A stretch of DNA of 64,000 nt. It comes from Acidobacteriaceae bacterium. GTDB taxonomy: Bacteria; Acidobacteriota; Terriglobia; Terriglobales; Acidobacteriaceae. Positions 44,870-53,602 of the stretch are shown here, piece by piece (position 1 is the stretch's first letter; the number at the start of each line of letters is the position of its first letter). Under the pieces are notes generated by a model. The model worked only from the letters and a program-made list of their open reading frames with translations, had not been told where the DNA came from and searched no databases. The stretch is from contig PLBY01000161.1 of the NCBI GenBank assembly GCA_003134655.1, positions 1-64,000 of the forward strand. The letters are read 5' to 3'. Position numbers and translations under genes: made by a program.

Positions 44870-45546
44870 GCGAGCCGCGTCTGGTGGAAGTGCGAAGAAA
44901 TGTGTTGAAGCAAAACGACATCATCGCGCGCGCTCTTCGCGAACAGTTCCGCGCGGCGGGAGTCTTCGTCGTGAGCCTGGTCTCGAGTCCGGGCTCGGGC
45001 AAGACCACCTTTCTGGAAAAGACGCTCACGCAACTGCAGCCTCGCTATCGCGTCGCCGCGCTGGTGGGCGATCTTGCCACCGAGAACGATGCCGTCCGTC
45101 TGGCGCGCAGCAAAGCGCCCGTCAAGCAAATCACAACCGGAACGTTATGCCATCTAGAGGCCGCGATGGTGCAGAATGCGCTGCAGGAATGGGATCTGCA
45201 TCAACTGGACTTCCTGTTCATCGAGAACGTGGGGAACCTGGTTTGTCCGTCGTCCTACGATCTGGGGGAGAATCTTCGGCTGGTGTTGATGTCGGTGACC
45301 GAGGGAGAAGATAAGCCGCTGAAGTATCCCACGATCTTCAACAGCGCCGATGTCGCCGTCATCAGCAAGAACGAACTCGCGGCCGCCGTGGAGTTCGATT
45401 GGGATGCTGCACGGACAAGCATCCAGTCCGTGCGCCCGGGAATGCAAATCTTTCGCCTCTCGGCGAAAACCGGTGAGGGTATGGAAGAGTATCTGAATTT
45501 TCTTTCCCGGCAGTTGGCAGAACAAAGAGCGGTCGCTCAGATCTAG
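44866..45546 (+). CDS. hypB: Hydrogenase nickel incorporation GTPase HypB
   Basis: HypB is a GTPase that works with HypA to insert nickel. The 226 residues include the P-loop SSPGSGKTTFLEK (about 41-53), VGDLATENDAVRLARS, and the metal-binding stretch TGTLCHLEAAMVQNAL (Cys-His-Leu) and FIENVGNLVCPSSYDLGE. The base-recognition segment VISKNEL follows. The N-terminal Cys- or His-rich nickel-storage part of some HypB proteins is absent. The start ATG overlaps the hypA stop, so translation is coupled. Confidence 0.95.
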   Translation: MSEPRLVEVRRNVLKQNDIIARALREQFRAAGVFVVSLVSSPGSGKTTFLEKTLTQLQPRYRVAALVGDLATENDAVRLARSKAPVKQITTGTLCHLEAAMVQNALQEWDLHQLDFLFIENVGNLVCPSSYDLGENLRLVLMSVTEGEDKPLKYPTIFNSADVAVISKNELAAAVEFDWDAARTSIQSVRPGMQIFRLSAKTGEGMEEYLNFLSRQLAEQRAVAQI

Positions 45547-45606
45547 AGTCGCGCGGGACGTCTACCAATGCGTCGACGCTGATCATCTGCACAGGGAGCG
45601 CGAGGC

Positions 45607-46920
45607 CTACTTCTTCACCGCCTCGAACGCCTGCTTCGCCGCCGCAATCGTTCGCTGCACATCGTCTTCCGTGTGCGCCGCGCCCAGAAACGCCGCCTCG
45701 TACTGCGAAGGCGGCAGATACACGCCACTGTCGAGCATGCTGCGAAAGAATTTCCCGAACGCTTCGGTATTCGACTTCGACGCCGAATCCCAATCCGTCA
45801 CCGGCCCCTTGTTGAAGAACCAGGTAAACATCGATCCCACGCGGTTGTGGCAGAGCGGAACTCCAGCTTCCTTCGCGGCCGCTGCCACGCCCTCGACTAA
45901 CTCCCCACTCAACTTCTCCAGCCGCGGATAAATCTCGCCCTTGCGGTCCCGCAACTGCTTCAACATCGCGCACCCCGCGGCCATCGCCAGCGGATTCCCC
46001 GACAGCGTCCCCGCCTGGTACATCGGCCCGAGCGGCGCAACCATATCCATAATCTCATTCGGCCCGCCATACGCGCCGACCGGCAATCCTCCGCCAATAA
46101 TCTTCCCCATCGTCGTCAGATCGGGGCGAATGTTGTACAACTCCTGCGCCCCCCCAAACGACACGCGGAATCCCGTCATCACTTCATCAAAAATCAGCAC
46201 CGACCGCTCGCGCTCGGTCAGCATCCGCAAGCCCACGAGATAATCGTCCGCGGCCGGCACACACCCCATGTTCCCGACGACAGGCTCAACAATCACGCAG
46301 GCAATCTGGTGCTTGAATTTCTGAAACGCGTGCTCGACGACCGAAAGATTATTGAACGGCAACGCCAGCGTGAACTGCGTGAACTCCTCGGGAACGCCTG
46401 CCGATCCTGGAATCCCCAGCGTCGCCACGCCCGACCCCGCCTTCACCAGCAGCGCGTCCGCGTGCCCGTGATAGCACCCTTCAAACTTCACAATGTATTT
46501 GCGTTTTGTATAAGCCCGCGCCAAACGGATCGCCGACATGGTCGCTTCCGTCCCCGAACTGACGAAGCGCACCTTCTGGATGTGCGGAAACGCGCCCAGC
46601 ACCAACTCAGCAAGATCTGCCTCAGAAGGCGTGGAGGCTCCAAAGCTCGTACCGTTGCACGCCGCGGCCACAATCGCGTCGAGCACGTTCGGCTCCGCGT
46701 GCCCCAGAATCAGCGGTCCCCACGATCCGATGTAGTCGATGAATTCGTTCTCGTCGGCGTCCCAGATGTGCGACCCTTTGCCGCGCACAATGAATAGAGG
46801 ATCTCCTCCCACCGATCGAAACGCCCGCACCGGAGAATTCACCCCGCCCGGAATCATGCTCTCCGCCCGCTGCTGCAGGCGCCGTGACTGCTCAGTCTTT
46901 CGCGACGTAGTGGACGGCAT
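45607..46920 (-). CDS. hemL: Glutamate-1-semialdehyde 2,1-aminomutase
   Basis: HemL converts glutamate-1-semialdehyde to 5-aminolevulinate in the C5 haem pathway, using PLP. It has 437 residues. Conserved features: [85 protein letters not shown] and the PLP lysine in [19 protein letters not shown]. Its start at ATG 46920 is preceded by GAGAGGA. It runs convergently with hypB and is unrelated to it in function. The upstream gap holds a possible small RNA on the other strand. Confidence 0.97.
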   Translation of the reverse strand: MPSTTSRKTEQSRRLQQRAESMIPGGVNSPVRAFRSVGGDPLFIVRGKGSHIWDADENEFIDYIGSWGPLILGHAEPNVLDAIVAAACNGTSFGASTPSEADLAELVLGAFPHIQKVRFVSSGTEATMSAIRLARAYTKRKYIVKFEGCYHGHADALLVKAGSGVATLGIPGSAGVPEEFTQFTLALPFNNLSVVEHAFQKFKHQIACVIVEPVVGNMGCVPAADDYLVGLRMLTERERSVLIFDEVMTGFRVSFGGAQELYNIRPDLTTMGKIIGGGLPVGAYGGPNEIMDMVAPLGPMYQAGTLSGNPLAMAAGCAMLKQLRDRKGEIYPRLEKLSGELVEGVAAAAKEAGVPLCHNRVGSMFTWFFNKGPVTDWDSASKSNTEAFGKFFRSMLDSGVYLPPSQYEAAFLGAAHTEDDVQRTIAAAKQAFEAVKK

Positions 46921-46982
46921 CGAATCCTCTCAGCAAGGAGATAAAGGATGTCTACACATGGATGAATTCAAACGAATACTAT

Positions 46983-47130
46983 AGCAGTGCCCGCCTGCCG
47001 GAATTCATCAGATATTCATCGTTCTGCAATCCCATTGCAACATGCCCACAGTACCTTAAGGTCATCAAGTTACCCTTCTAACCGGGAGGGTTTTGAGGGA
47101 CAGTCTCGGGGGCTCCGGACTGTCCTTTTT
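46983..47130 (+). ncRNA. Candidate small RNA ending at an orphan terminator
   Basis: Between hemL and the DtxR-type gene, a strong plus-strand terminator (47098-47130) closes no visible gene. A TACTAT hexamer at 46977-46982 could be a -10 (no good -35), giving a transcript of about 140 bases. No reading frame in this stretch is convincing. This is a candidate only; expression is unknown. Confidence 0.25.
47098..47130 (+). terminator. Orphan Rho-independent terminator
   Basis: GGACAGTC and GACTGTCC flank a loop of about 12 bases, followed by TTTTT. The stem of eight pairs and the T run are typical. No plus-strand gene ends here; hemL lies on the other strand and starts upstream. Confidence 0.7.
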
Positions 47131-47190
47131 GCTTTTGCCGAGCAAATCGTGTGGGGCGGGTCCGGCTCGTATAGGTTCGGTTTTGAATGT

Positions 47191-47249
47191 GTGGGGCCGG
47201 GTCTCTGACCCGGCCGCGGCGCGTAGCGCCGCGGGTTTCCCGTCCCCAC
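47191..47249. repeat. Paired-hairpin intergenic repeat
   Basis: GGCCGGGTC-TCT-GACCCGGCC is followed by CGGCGCG-TAG-CGCCGC, with outer GTGGGG and CCCCAC pairing around both. This double-hairpin form is seen again, with different sequence, at 57742-57792. It has no coding capacity. Confidence 0.6.
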
Positions 47250-47260
47250 GCACCCACTAA

Positions 47261-47290
47261 TTAACCACAATTAACTCCCCATCGTATAAT
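47261..47290 (+). promoter_or_regulatory. Promoter/operator of DtxR-type regulator
   Basis: TTAACCACAATTAA (47261-47274) is followed by TATAAT (47285-47290), an ideal -10. The ATG at 47299 is only eight bases past the -10, so the transcript is probably leaderless. The box resembles TTAACCATAGTTTA at 53536-53549, with the same 24-base spacing to its -10 (TATACT), upstream of the Nramp-related gene. It covers the -35 region, as expected of a repressor site. Confidence 0.5.
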
Positions 47291-47298
47291 CACCCTCA

Positions 47299-47967
47299 AT
47301 GATCACCGTCTCCAAGGAGGACTACCTCAAGTCGATCCTCGAAGCGGAGAGCGAAGGCGAAGCGGTCATCTCCGCGCGCCTCGCCGACCTGCTGAAGGTC
47401 TCTCCGCCCGCGGTAACCATGGCCCTGCGCCGCCTGAAGAAAGACGGCCTGGTCCGCGTGGAAACGAGCGGCGAAGTCAGCCTCACCCCTGCCGGACGCA
47501 AAATCGCCCGCAAACTCACTCTCCGCCACCATCTCATCGAACGCATGCTCTCCGAACTCTTTGGGATGGAATGGTGGAAGGTCCACGACGAGGCCGAGCG
47601 CCTCGAGCACGCCGTTTCTCCCGACTTCGAAGCGAAACTCCTGGCGAAACTGGGCTCCGGCGGCGCGTGCCCACACGGAAATCTCAGTGAACTCGAAGGC
47701 CCCGCCAGCCGCCGCCGCCGTGGCTTGGTTCTTCTTGCCGACGCCGAACTCGACATCGTCTACACCGTAAGCGGAATCTACGAACGCGACCGCCAACTCC
47801 TGGAATTTCTAGAACACCGCGGCGTTCGTCCCGGAGCCAAGCTGCGCCTGATCGAGCGCAACTACGATCAGACCCTGACTCTCTCCACTCCCTCGGGCAC
47901 CGTGTCTCTAGGCCCCGCCGCTTCCGAGCGAGTGTGGCTCTCCCCCGCCCCCCGCCCCAAACGCTAA
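47299..47967 (+). CDS. DtxR/MntR-family metal-dependent transcriptional regulator
   Basis: The 222-residue regulator has the DtxR layout. An N-terminal winged helix-turn-helix (about 1-65) contains ISARLADLLKVSPPAVTMAL and RRLKKDGLVRVE. A metal-binding and dimerisation domain (about 66-140) includes LRHHLIERMLSELFGMEWWK and the ligand-rich HDEAERLEHAVSPDFE and GACPHGN. A C-terminal FeoA/SH3-like domain (about 150-215) ends it. Such proteins repress manganese or iron uptake when metal is bound. The gene probably represses itself and the Nramp-related transporter at 53603 through similar boxes (inference). The start is ATG at 47299. Confidence 0.93.
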   Translation: MITVSKEDYLKSILEAESEGEAVISARLADLLKVSPPAVTMALRRLKKDGLVRVETSGEVSLTPAGRKIARKLTLRHHLIERMLSELFGMEWWKVHDEAERLEHAVSPDFEAKLLAKLGSGGACPHGNLSELEGPASRRRRGLVLLADAELDIVYTVSGIYERDRQLLEFLEHRGVRPGAKLRLIERNYDQTLTLSTPSGTVSLGPAASERVWLSPAPRPKR

Positions 47968-47976
47968 AGCTGTTGT

Positions 47977-48012
47977 CCTGCTTCCTCCGTGCCTCAGTGC
48001 CCTCTGTGGTTG
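47977..48012. repeat. Half copy of the CTCTGTG-type dispersed repeat
   Basis: CCTCCGTGCCTCAGTGCCC followed by TCTGTGGTT matches the arms at 9680-9706 and 32652-32680. Only one arm is seen here, so it may be a truncated copy. Confidence 0.65.
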
Positions 48013-48102
48013 ATTCGTCGTGCCGCCACGATCACCAAGCGGGGAGTATCCATCTTGAGGACGGATATTACCGTGCATCCGCCGCCCTGTCATAATCACG
48101 CC

Positions 48103-50574
48103 ATGCCCTCGACGGTACTGCAGGACGTGACCTTCGCCGTGCGCCAGTTTCGTCGCAGTCCAGGATTCGCTGCGACCGCAGTCCTCACTCTAGCGCTCGG
48201 CGTCGGAGCAACGACCGCCATCTTCAGTTTGGTCGATGGCATTCTCTTGCGGCCGCTGCTGTTCCCTCACGCGGATCAGCTTGTCGCGATCGATACCCTG
48301 GAGTTCCCGCCCGGAGTCGCCCCCACCAACGTCGCCGCCGCGAACCAGCTTGGCAGTTCCTATCCCAACTTTTTCGATTGGCAGCGCCAAAGCCATGCCT
48401 TCGAGTCGCTCGCTTCTTACGACAATATTTCCCGTCTCTTTAGTAAGGCGAATGGTGAAGGCGCTCGAGTTCTGGAAGGTGGCCGCGTCTCCGCGAACCT
48501 GTTTTCGCTGCTCGGCGTAGCTCCCGCACTCGGTCGCGCATTCACCGCGGACGAGCAACTGCCTGGTCATCGCGTCGCCATTCTCAGTCACGAACTCTGG
48601 GTATCAGATTTTGCTTCGTCGCCCAACGTTCTTGGTCAAACGGTGAAGATCAGTGATGAACCGTACACCATCGTTGGAGTCATGCCCGCGACCTTCCACT
48701 ATCCCATCGCCCAGCCATCCTCCTACTGGTCGACCTACGCGATCGACGCGGAAGGTAAGGCTCCGGTCACTTCTTTCCGCGACGACGAACGCCTCTCCAT
48801 TGTCGGGCGCCTCAAGCGCGGTGTCGGCATCAAGCAAGCCCTCGCCGAACTAAACTCCATCCAACTTGGACTGGCACAGCAGTATTCCGAGGATCGCTAC
48901 CGCCTGGCCGTCTCGATCAACCCATTGTTGTACGAAGCAGTCTCCGATATTCGTCCCGTGCTCTCGCTTTTGTTCTCTGCGGTTGGAGTCGTCCTGCTCA
49001 TCGCCTGCGCCAACGTTGCCGGACTCCTCCTTGCCCGCGCCAACGGACGCCGTCCAGAAGTGGCTTTGCGCACGGCGCTCGGTGCGAGCCGAATTCGCGT
49101 CGTGCGTCAACTGCTGGTCGAAGCGATGCTCCTCGCCTTGGCGGGCGGCGCTGCGGGCATTCTCGCCTCGTTCGCACTATTGCGCGCTGGACTTCACTTC
49201 ATCCCCAGTGACGTACCTCGCTTGTGCAACACCTCCATCGATGGCCGCGTGCTGGCATTCGCGCTCGTCCTTTCTGCCGGCACGGCTCTCATCTTTGGTC
49301 TGCTTCCAGCGTGGCGAATGTCGCAATCAGACCCCGCCACTGCCCTACGAGAAGGTGGCCTCAATACCACCTCTGGCCGCAACCGGAATCGTCTTCAGCA
49401 CGCGCTCGTCGTGGCGCAAACCGCTCTCGGCTTCGCCCTGCTCATCGGATCTGGATTGCTCATCCGCAGCATGCTCAATGTCCTTCACATTGACCCCGGC
49501 TTTGACACCACACACACCGTCTACTTCGACATCGCGTTGACCAACAAACTCTATCCCGTGCCAGCCAAGTTCCATTTCATCGACAAACTTCTCCCGGAGA
49601 TCGCAGCGCTCCCCGGTGTCGAGCGGGTGGGCGCCGGACATCCTGTACCCATCCTCTGGGGACCCGGCGCCTTCACCAACTTCACAATCGCAAATCATCT
49701 GAACTCGCCTGATCATCTTCCGGGTGCTGGGGCTGCCATCGCGATGCCCGGCTACTTTGAAACTCTATCGATCCCTCTTCTCCGCGGCCGCACTTTCGCA
49801 CCCCGCGACAACGATCCGAAAGGCACGCCAGTCGCGGTGATCAACCAAGCCTTCGTAAGGAAGTATTTCCCGAATGAAGATCCGATCGGCCAGTACTTCA
49901 CACCGAAGTTTGAGCATTCCGACGAACCGGTCATCGCTCGGCAGATCATCGGAGTCGTTGGCGATACCAGAGTCGATGACACGTGGGAGCCCTATCAGCC
50001 GCAGTTCTTTATGCCGTATGGCCAAGATCCCAGTCATCAGCGCACGCTTGTCGTGATGAAGGTTGCAGGAGATCCCGCAGCTTACGAGAACGCGGTTCGC
50101 AAAATCGTTGCGACTATGACGGACGCTCCCGTCTTCGGCTACCGCACCTTCACTGACAGCATCACAGTGCAGGCCGCGCAACCACGCTTCGAAGCTGTTC
50201 TGGTTTCCGGTTTCGCCGGAATCGCGCTCTTGCTCTCCGCTCTCGGTCTCTATGCGATTCTCTCGTACGTCGTCTCCGAAAGAACCCGTGAACTCGGACT
50301 GAGAATCGCGCTCGGCGCCTCGCGCTCCGAGATCTTGGGCCTCGTCCTGCGACGCGCCTCGATCCTCGCATCGGTTGGGATCGGGATCGGAATGCTCACT
50401 TCGATCTTCGCCACCCGACTCATCACGGACACTTTATTCAAAGTCATGCCACTCGATCGATCCGTCTTCCTGATCGTGACGCTAGTGCTGATGTTCGTTT
50501 CGATGCTTGCCGCTCTAGCGCCCGCGTTACGAGCCGCCAACGTCGATCCAATGCGCACGCTGCGCGAGCAATAA
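48103..50574 (+). CDS. ADOP-type permease, MacB/FtsX family
   Basis: This acidobacterial duplicated orphan permease has 823 residues. An N-terminal segment (QFRRSPGFAATAVLTLALGV) with a membrane helix is followed by a MacB-like periplasmic core domain, then FtsX modules. Three membrane helices around 295-420 contain LLFSAVGVVLLIACANVAGL and VALRTALGASRIRVVRQLLV. A second helix pair and core domain follow (about 440-700), then three C-terminal helices with LGLRIALGASRSEILGLVLR and ending AALAPALRAANVDPMRTLRE. ADOPs are thought to act with separate ATPases in efflux or export; no ATPase gene is adjacent. The start is ATG at 48103; an in-frame extension to 47989 runs through a repeat. Confidence 0.92.
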   Translation: MPSTVLQDVTFAVRQFRRSPGFAATAVLTLALGVGATTAIFSLVDGILLRPLLFPHADQLVAIDTLEFPPGVAPTNVAAANQLGSSYPNFFDWQRQSHAFESLASYDNISRLFSKANGEGARVLEGGRVSANLFSLLGVAPALGRAFTADEQLPGHRVAILSHELWVSDFASSPNVLGQTVKISDEPYTIVGVMPATFHYPIAQPSSYWSTYAIDAEGKAPVTSFRDDERLSIVGRLKRGVGIKQALAELNSIQLGLAQQYSEDRYRLAVSINPLLYEAVSDIRPVLSLLFSAVGVVLLIACANVAGLLLARANGRRPEVALRTALGASRIRVVRQLLVEAMLLALAGGAAGILASFALLRAGLHFIPSDVPRLCNTSIDGRVLAFALVLSAGTALIFGLLPAWRMSQSDPATALREGGLNTTSGRNRNRLQHALVVAQTALGFALLIGSGLLIRSMLNVLHIDPGFDTTHTVYFDIALTNKLYPVPAKFHFIDKLLPEIAALPGVERVGAGHPVPILWGPGAFTNFTIANHLNSPDHLPGAGAAIAMPGYFETLSIPLLRGRTFAPRDNDPKGTPVAVINQAFVRKYFPNEDPIGQYFTPKFEHSDEPVIARQIIGVVGDTRVDDTWEPYQPQFFMPYGQDPSHQRTLVVMKVAGDPAAYENAVRKIVATMTDAPVFGYRTFTDSITVQAAQPRFEAVLVSGFAGIALLLSALGLYAILSYVVSERTRELGLRIALGASRSEILGLVLRRASILASVGIGIGMLTSIFATRLITDTLFKVMPLDRSVFLIVTLVLMFVSMLAALAPALRAANVDPMRTLREQ

Positions 50575-50615
50575 GGAACGGTGGAGTTGGAAACGCGCCG
50601 GTCGTCGGGAAGGAG

Positions 50616-53309
50616 CTATTTCTTCAGTTCGCTGGTCCAACTCGTCACCAGCACCATCGGCGTGGACACGCCTTCCGGAAAAGTGCTGACGACCAAACGC
50701 TGGCCATCCGAAGATACGTCGTAGGGATATCCAACCGGAGCGACATAGTTGATCTGGAAGATGTCGCGCACCGGATCCAATTCAAACTCTTCGCTCTTCG
50801 CGTTTACCCCGGCTGCGTGCAGTGAGCCATCCACGCCGAAGTACCAGATCTCTTTGCTATCGCCTCGCCACGCCGGAAAGGTCCCGCCATTCTGCGAAAC
50901 CTGCCACCGGCCCTGGCCGCTCGGAAAATGGGTGACGTACACTTCTTCCCGTCCTGACTCGGTCGAGCTGTAAGCCAGCCAGCGGCCGTCGGGAGACAAG
51001 CGGTACTGAACTACTCGCGATTGAGGAACTTGTGGCTGCACTACCGGGAACGGTTTTTTCTCTCCGGTCAGCGGCAACGCCCACACGCCCGCACCGGTCG
51101 GCCCGCTTTGCTCCATGTGGACGAGGTAACGCCCGTCCGGCGACCACTGCGGCGACAGCAAAGTGACGGGTGTGGAGGGATTCGTCTCCATCAAGACTTC
51201 TTCCTGCCCGCCGCCGTTGGCCACCCGCGCGCGCAGCGAAGTCCCGGTCATCACCGTGGTGCCGTTCTGCCGCGTGTAACAAACCCGCTGCCCGTCTGCC
51301 GACCACGATGGCTCTAGGTGCGTGGCGCCGCCAAACGTTAGCCGCGTTCGCGATCCACGGGCCAGGTCCAACACCCAGATGTCGGCCTGCGGATCTCCCA
51401 TCGATATGGCCAGCCTCTTGCCGTCCGGAGAGATTCGTCCCGCGCCCTTGTAAAATGCCCGCTCCGCGACTTTGCTCAAGGTCTTGCCGCTGCGGTCCAT
51501 CCAGACCACGTCCGTTCCCAGCGTCTTCGATCCCGGTTCGTATACCAACAGGCCGTTCTGGCTCGCGGTGAATGTGGTGTGCCACGTTCCCGTGTCGTAT
51601 TCCACCAGATTGGCCAGCGTCACTGGTTCCCCGGAAACTGTTCCCGTCGCATCGTCGAACTTCTGCGCCTGCAATTGCGACTGCAGATGGTAGATCAGAT
51701 ACCCTGACGCATACTGGCCACCGGAATCCGCGTCGAGCACGTGCTTGTAAGTGCCATCGGCCAGAGAGCCGAAATAAATCCCGTGCTCCGAATCGCCGGA
51801 GTGATTGGTCGCGAAGAACAGAAAATGCTTGCCATCCGGCAGGAACTGCGGCCAGCGGTGCGTGGTGTGCTTGTCGTTCTCAAACTTGGTCAGGCGCACC
51901 GGCGATCCACCCGCCGCGCTGATGCGCCACAGCGTATCGCGGTAATCCGGTTCGTAGATGATGACGTTGTCCTGGTTCCACGATCCTCCTCGCGGATTCG
52001 GTGCCTCCGCCAGAATTGTCACCGGCCCACCCGCTGCCGGAACTTTCTTCAGATGGCTGTCTGCGAAGAATCCCAGAAACTTCCCGTCCGCCGACCAGAA
52101 AGGAAACGAAGCGCCCTCGGTGCCATCGATCTTCTTGGGCGCGAGGTCGCCCAACGACTGTACCCAAATTACGTCCCGTTCCCTCTGCGTCCGCGCGCAA
52201 AATGCGACCGCCGTGCCATCGGCCGAGATTGCCGGAGGGCCTGAAAAGTCCCCCGTGAAATCGAAACTCATTTGCGCCGGCGGAGGCAGAAACGACCGCA
52301 GCGTTCGTTCCGTCTCGTGTCCACGCAGAAGAGACCACGCAAGCGCCGCCAGCAGAGCCGCAGCCACCGTAGCCCAAATTACGTGCTCGCGCCACCGCGG
52401 CCCCACCTTCACTGGAGGCGCTGCGCCCACGCCGGAACCACCACTCGCAATCCAGCGCAACTCGCGCGCGATGTCAGCGGCACTCTGCCAGCGCGCTTCC
52501 GGATCCTTCGCCAAACATCCCTGGACGACGTGATCGAGCCCGGCGGGCGACGTCGGCTGCACCGTCGAAATCGGAGCTGGATCGCGCTCCAGCACCGCCG
52601 CCATCGCGCTGGCCGCCGTCTTGCCCCCGAACGCTCTCTTCGCCGTCGCCATTTCGTACAGCACCGCTCCCAGCGCGAAAATGTCCGAGCGGGCGTCGGC
52701 TTCTTTGCCTTCCACCTGCTCCGGCGCCATGTACTGGAACGTCCCCACCACCGTGCCCTGCGCCGTCAGCGGATGGCTCCCCACCGGCGTCGTCATCGTG
52801 ACCGTGAGTCCCGATGTTGCATCCGCCCGCGCCACGAACGCCTTCGCCAAACCGAAGTCCATCAGCTTCGCCCCGGTCTTGGTCAGCATGATGTTGCCCG
52901 GTTTCAGATCGCGGTGCGTCACCCCGCTGCGGTGCGCCTTTTCGAGTCCTTCACAAATCTCGATTCCGTACTTCAAAACCTGCGCCACCGGCAGCGGCCC
53001 CTTGCGCAAACGGTCCGCCAGAGTCTCGCCCTCCAGGTATTCCATCACCAGGTAGTCGACGCCATCCTGGCGGCCGACATCGTGCAGAGTGCAGATGTTG
53101 GGATGGTTCAACGACGAAATCGTGCGCGCTTCCCGATCGAAGCGCTGCTTGGCCTCGGCGTTCTCGGAAAGATGAGAGGGAAGAATCTTGACGGCGACAG
53201 TTCGATCGAGCCGCGTGTCCCGCGCCCGATACACCTCTCCCATCCCGCCCGCCCCGAGCGGCGATTGAATCTCATATGGACCGAGTCTCGTGCCAGAGGT
53301 AAGCCCCAT
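50616..53309 (-). CDS. Membrane Ser/Thr protein kinase with PD40/TolB-like sensor repeats
   Basis: The product has 897 residues from ATG 53309. The cytoplasmic Hanks-type kinase domain (about 8-285) has P-loop GAGGMGEVYRARDTRLDRTV, the lysine in VAVKILPSH, catalytic loop THRDLKPGNIMLT, MDFGLAK and APEQVEGKEADARSDIFALG. A membrane segment follows (VIWATVAAALLAALAWSLL, about 312-331). The extracellular part is a propeller of PD40/WD40-like repeats such as ISPDGKRLAISMGDPQADIW, WSPDGRYLVHMEQSGPTG and LSPDGRWLAYSSTESGREEV, probably ligand-binding. This fusion is abundant in Acidobacteriota. The substrate is unknown. It converges on the ADOP permease and may be regulated separately from it. A TTG at 53321 is an alternative start. 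Confidence 0.95.
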   Translation of the reverse strand: MGLTSGTRLGPYEIQSPLGAGGMGEVYRARDTRLDRTVAVKILPSHLSENAEAKQRFDREARTISSLNHPNICTLHDVGRQDGVDYLVMEYLEGETLADRLRKGPLPVAQVLKYGIEICEGLEKAHRSGVTHRDLKPGNIMLTKTGAKLMDFGLAKAFVARADATSGLTVTMTTPVGSHPLTAQGTVVGTFQYMAPEQVEGKEADARSDIFALGAVLYEMATAKRAFGGKTAASAMAAVLERDPAPISTVQPTSPAGLDHVVQGCLAKDPEARWQSAADIARELRWIASGGSGVGAAPPVKVGPRWREHVIWATVAAALLAALAWSLLRGHETERTLRSFLPPPAQMSFDFTGDFSGPPAISADGTAVAFCARTQRERDVIWVQSLGDLAPKKIDGTEGASFPFWSADGKFLGFFADSHLKKVPAAGGPVTILAEAPNPRGGSWNQDNVIIYEPDYRDTLWRISAAGGSPVRLTKFENDKHTTHRWPQFLPDGKHFLFFATNHSGDSEHGIYFGSLADGTYKHVLDADSGGQYASGYLIYHLQSQLQAQKFDDATGTVSGEPVTLANLVEYDTGTWHTTFTASQNGLLVYEPGSKTLGTDVVWMDRSGKTLSKVAERAFYKGAGRISPDGKRLAISMGDPQADIWVLDLARGSRTRLTFGGATHLEPSWSADGQRVCYTRQNGTTVMTGTSLRARVANGGGQEEVLMETNPSTPVTLLSPQWSPDGRYLVHMEQSGPTGAGVWALPLTGEKKPFPVVQPQVPQSRVVQYRLSPDGRWLAYSSTESGREEVYVTHFPSGQGRWQVSQNGGTFPAWRGDSKEIWYFGVDGSLHAAGVNAKSEEFELDPVRDIFQINYVAPVGYPYDVSSDGQRLVVSTFPEGVSTPMVLVTSWTSELKK

Positions 53310-53535
53310 GTGTGCGCGCAATTATATTCCATGCTCCGTCTTCCGTGGAGGGTGGGGATTTTGACTTCGCGCGTGCCGACCCCGACATGCCGTCCGGAGC
53401 CGCTTTTCAGCGAAGGGAAGCATCTCGCGACGCCGGGTGCCCCATTTCTCGCGCGGCCTTTTGCGCGAGAAAGCCTGCCCCTGAGCGAAGTCGAAGGGTG
53501 GGAAGTTCGCCCAACACCTTCACCCCAGAAAATAG

Positions 53536-53565
53536 TTAACCATAGTTTATATTTTGCTATATACT
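53536..53565 (+). promoter_or_regulatory. Promoter/operator of Nramp-related gene
   Basis: TTAACCATAGTTTA (53536-53549) lies 24 bases (start to start) before the -10 TATACT (53560-53565), the same spacing as upstream of the DtxR-type gene at 47299. The surroundings are AT-rich and different from the GC-rich neighbours. The predicted leader to ATG 53603 is about 30 bases. A shared metal-dependent regulator is the simplest reading. Confidence 0.5.
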
Positions 53566-53602
53566 TACGCTAACATTCTGGGCCCTGAGCTCCTCCTTCT
53601 GC

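Noticed and set aside
52272-53573. A 433-codon plus-strand frame opposite the Ser/Thr kinase
   Set aside because: The Arg/His-rich translation is typical of an antisense frame; the kinase motifs on the minus strand are complete.
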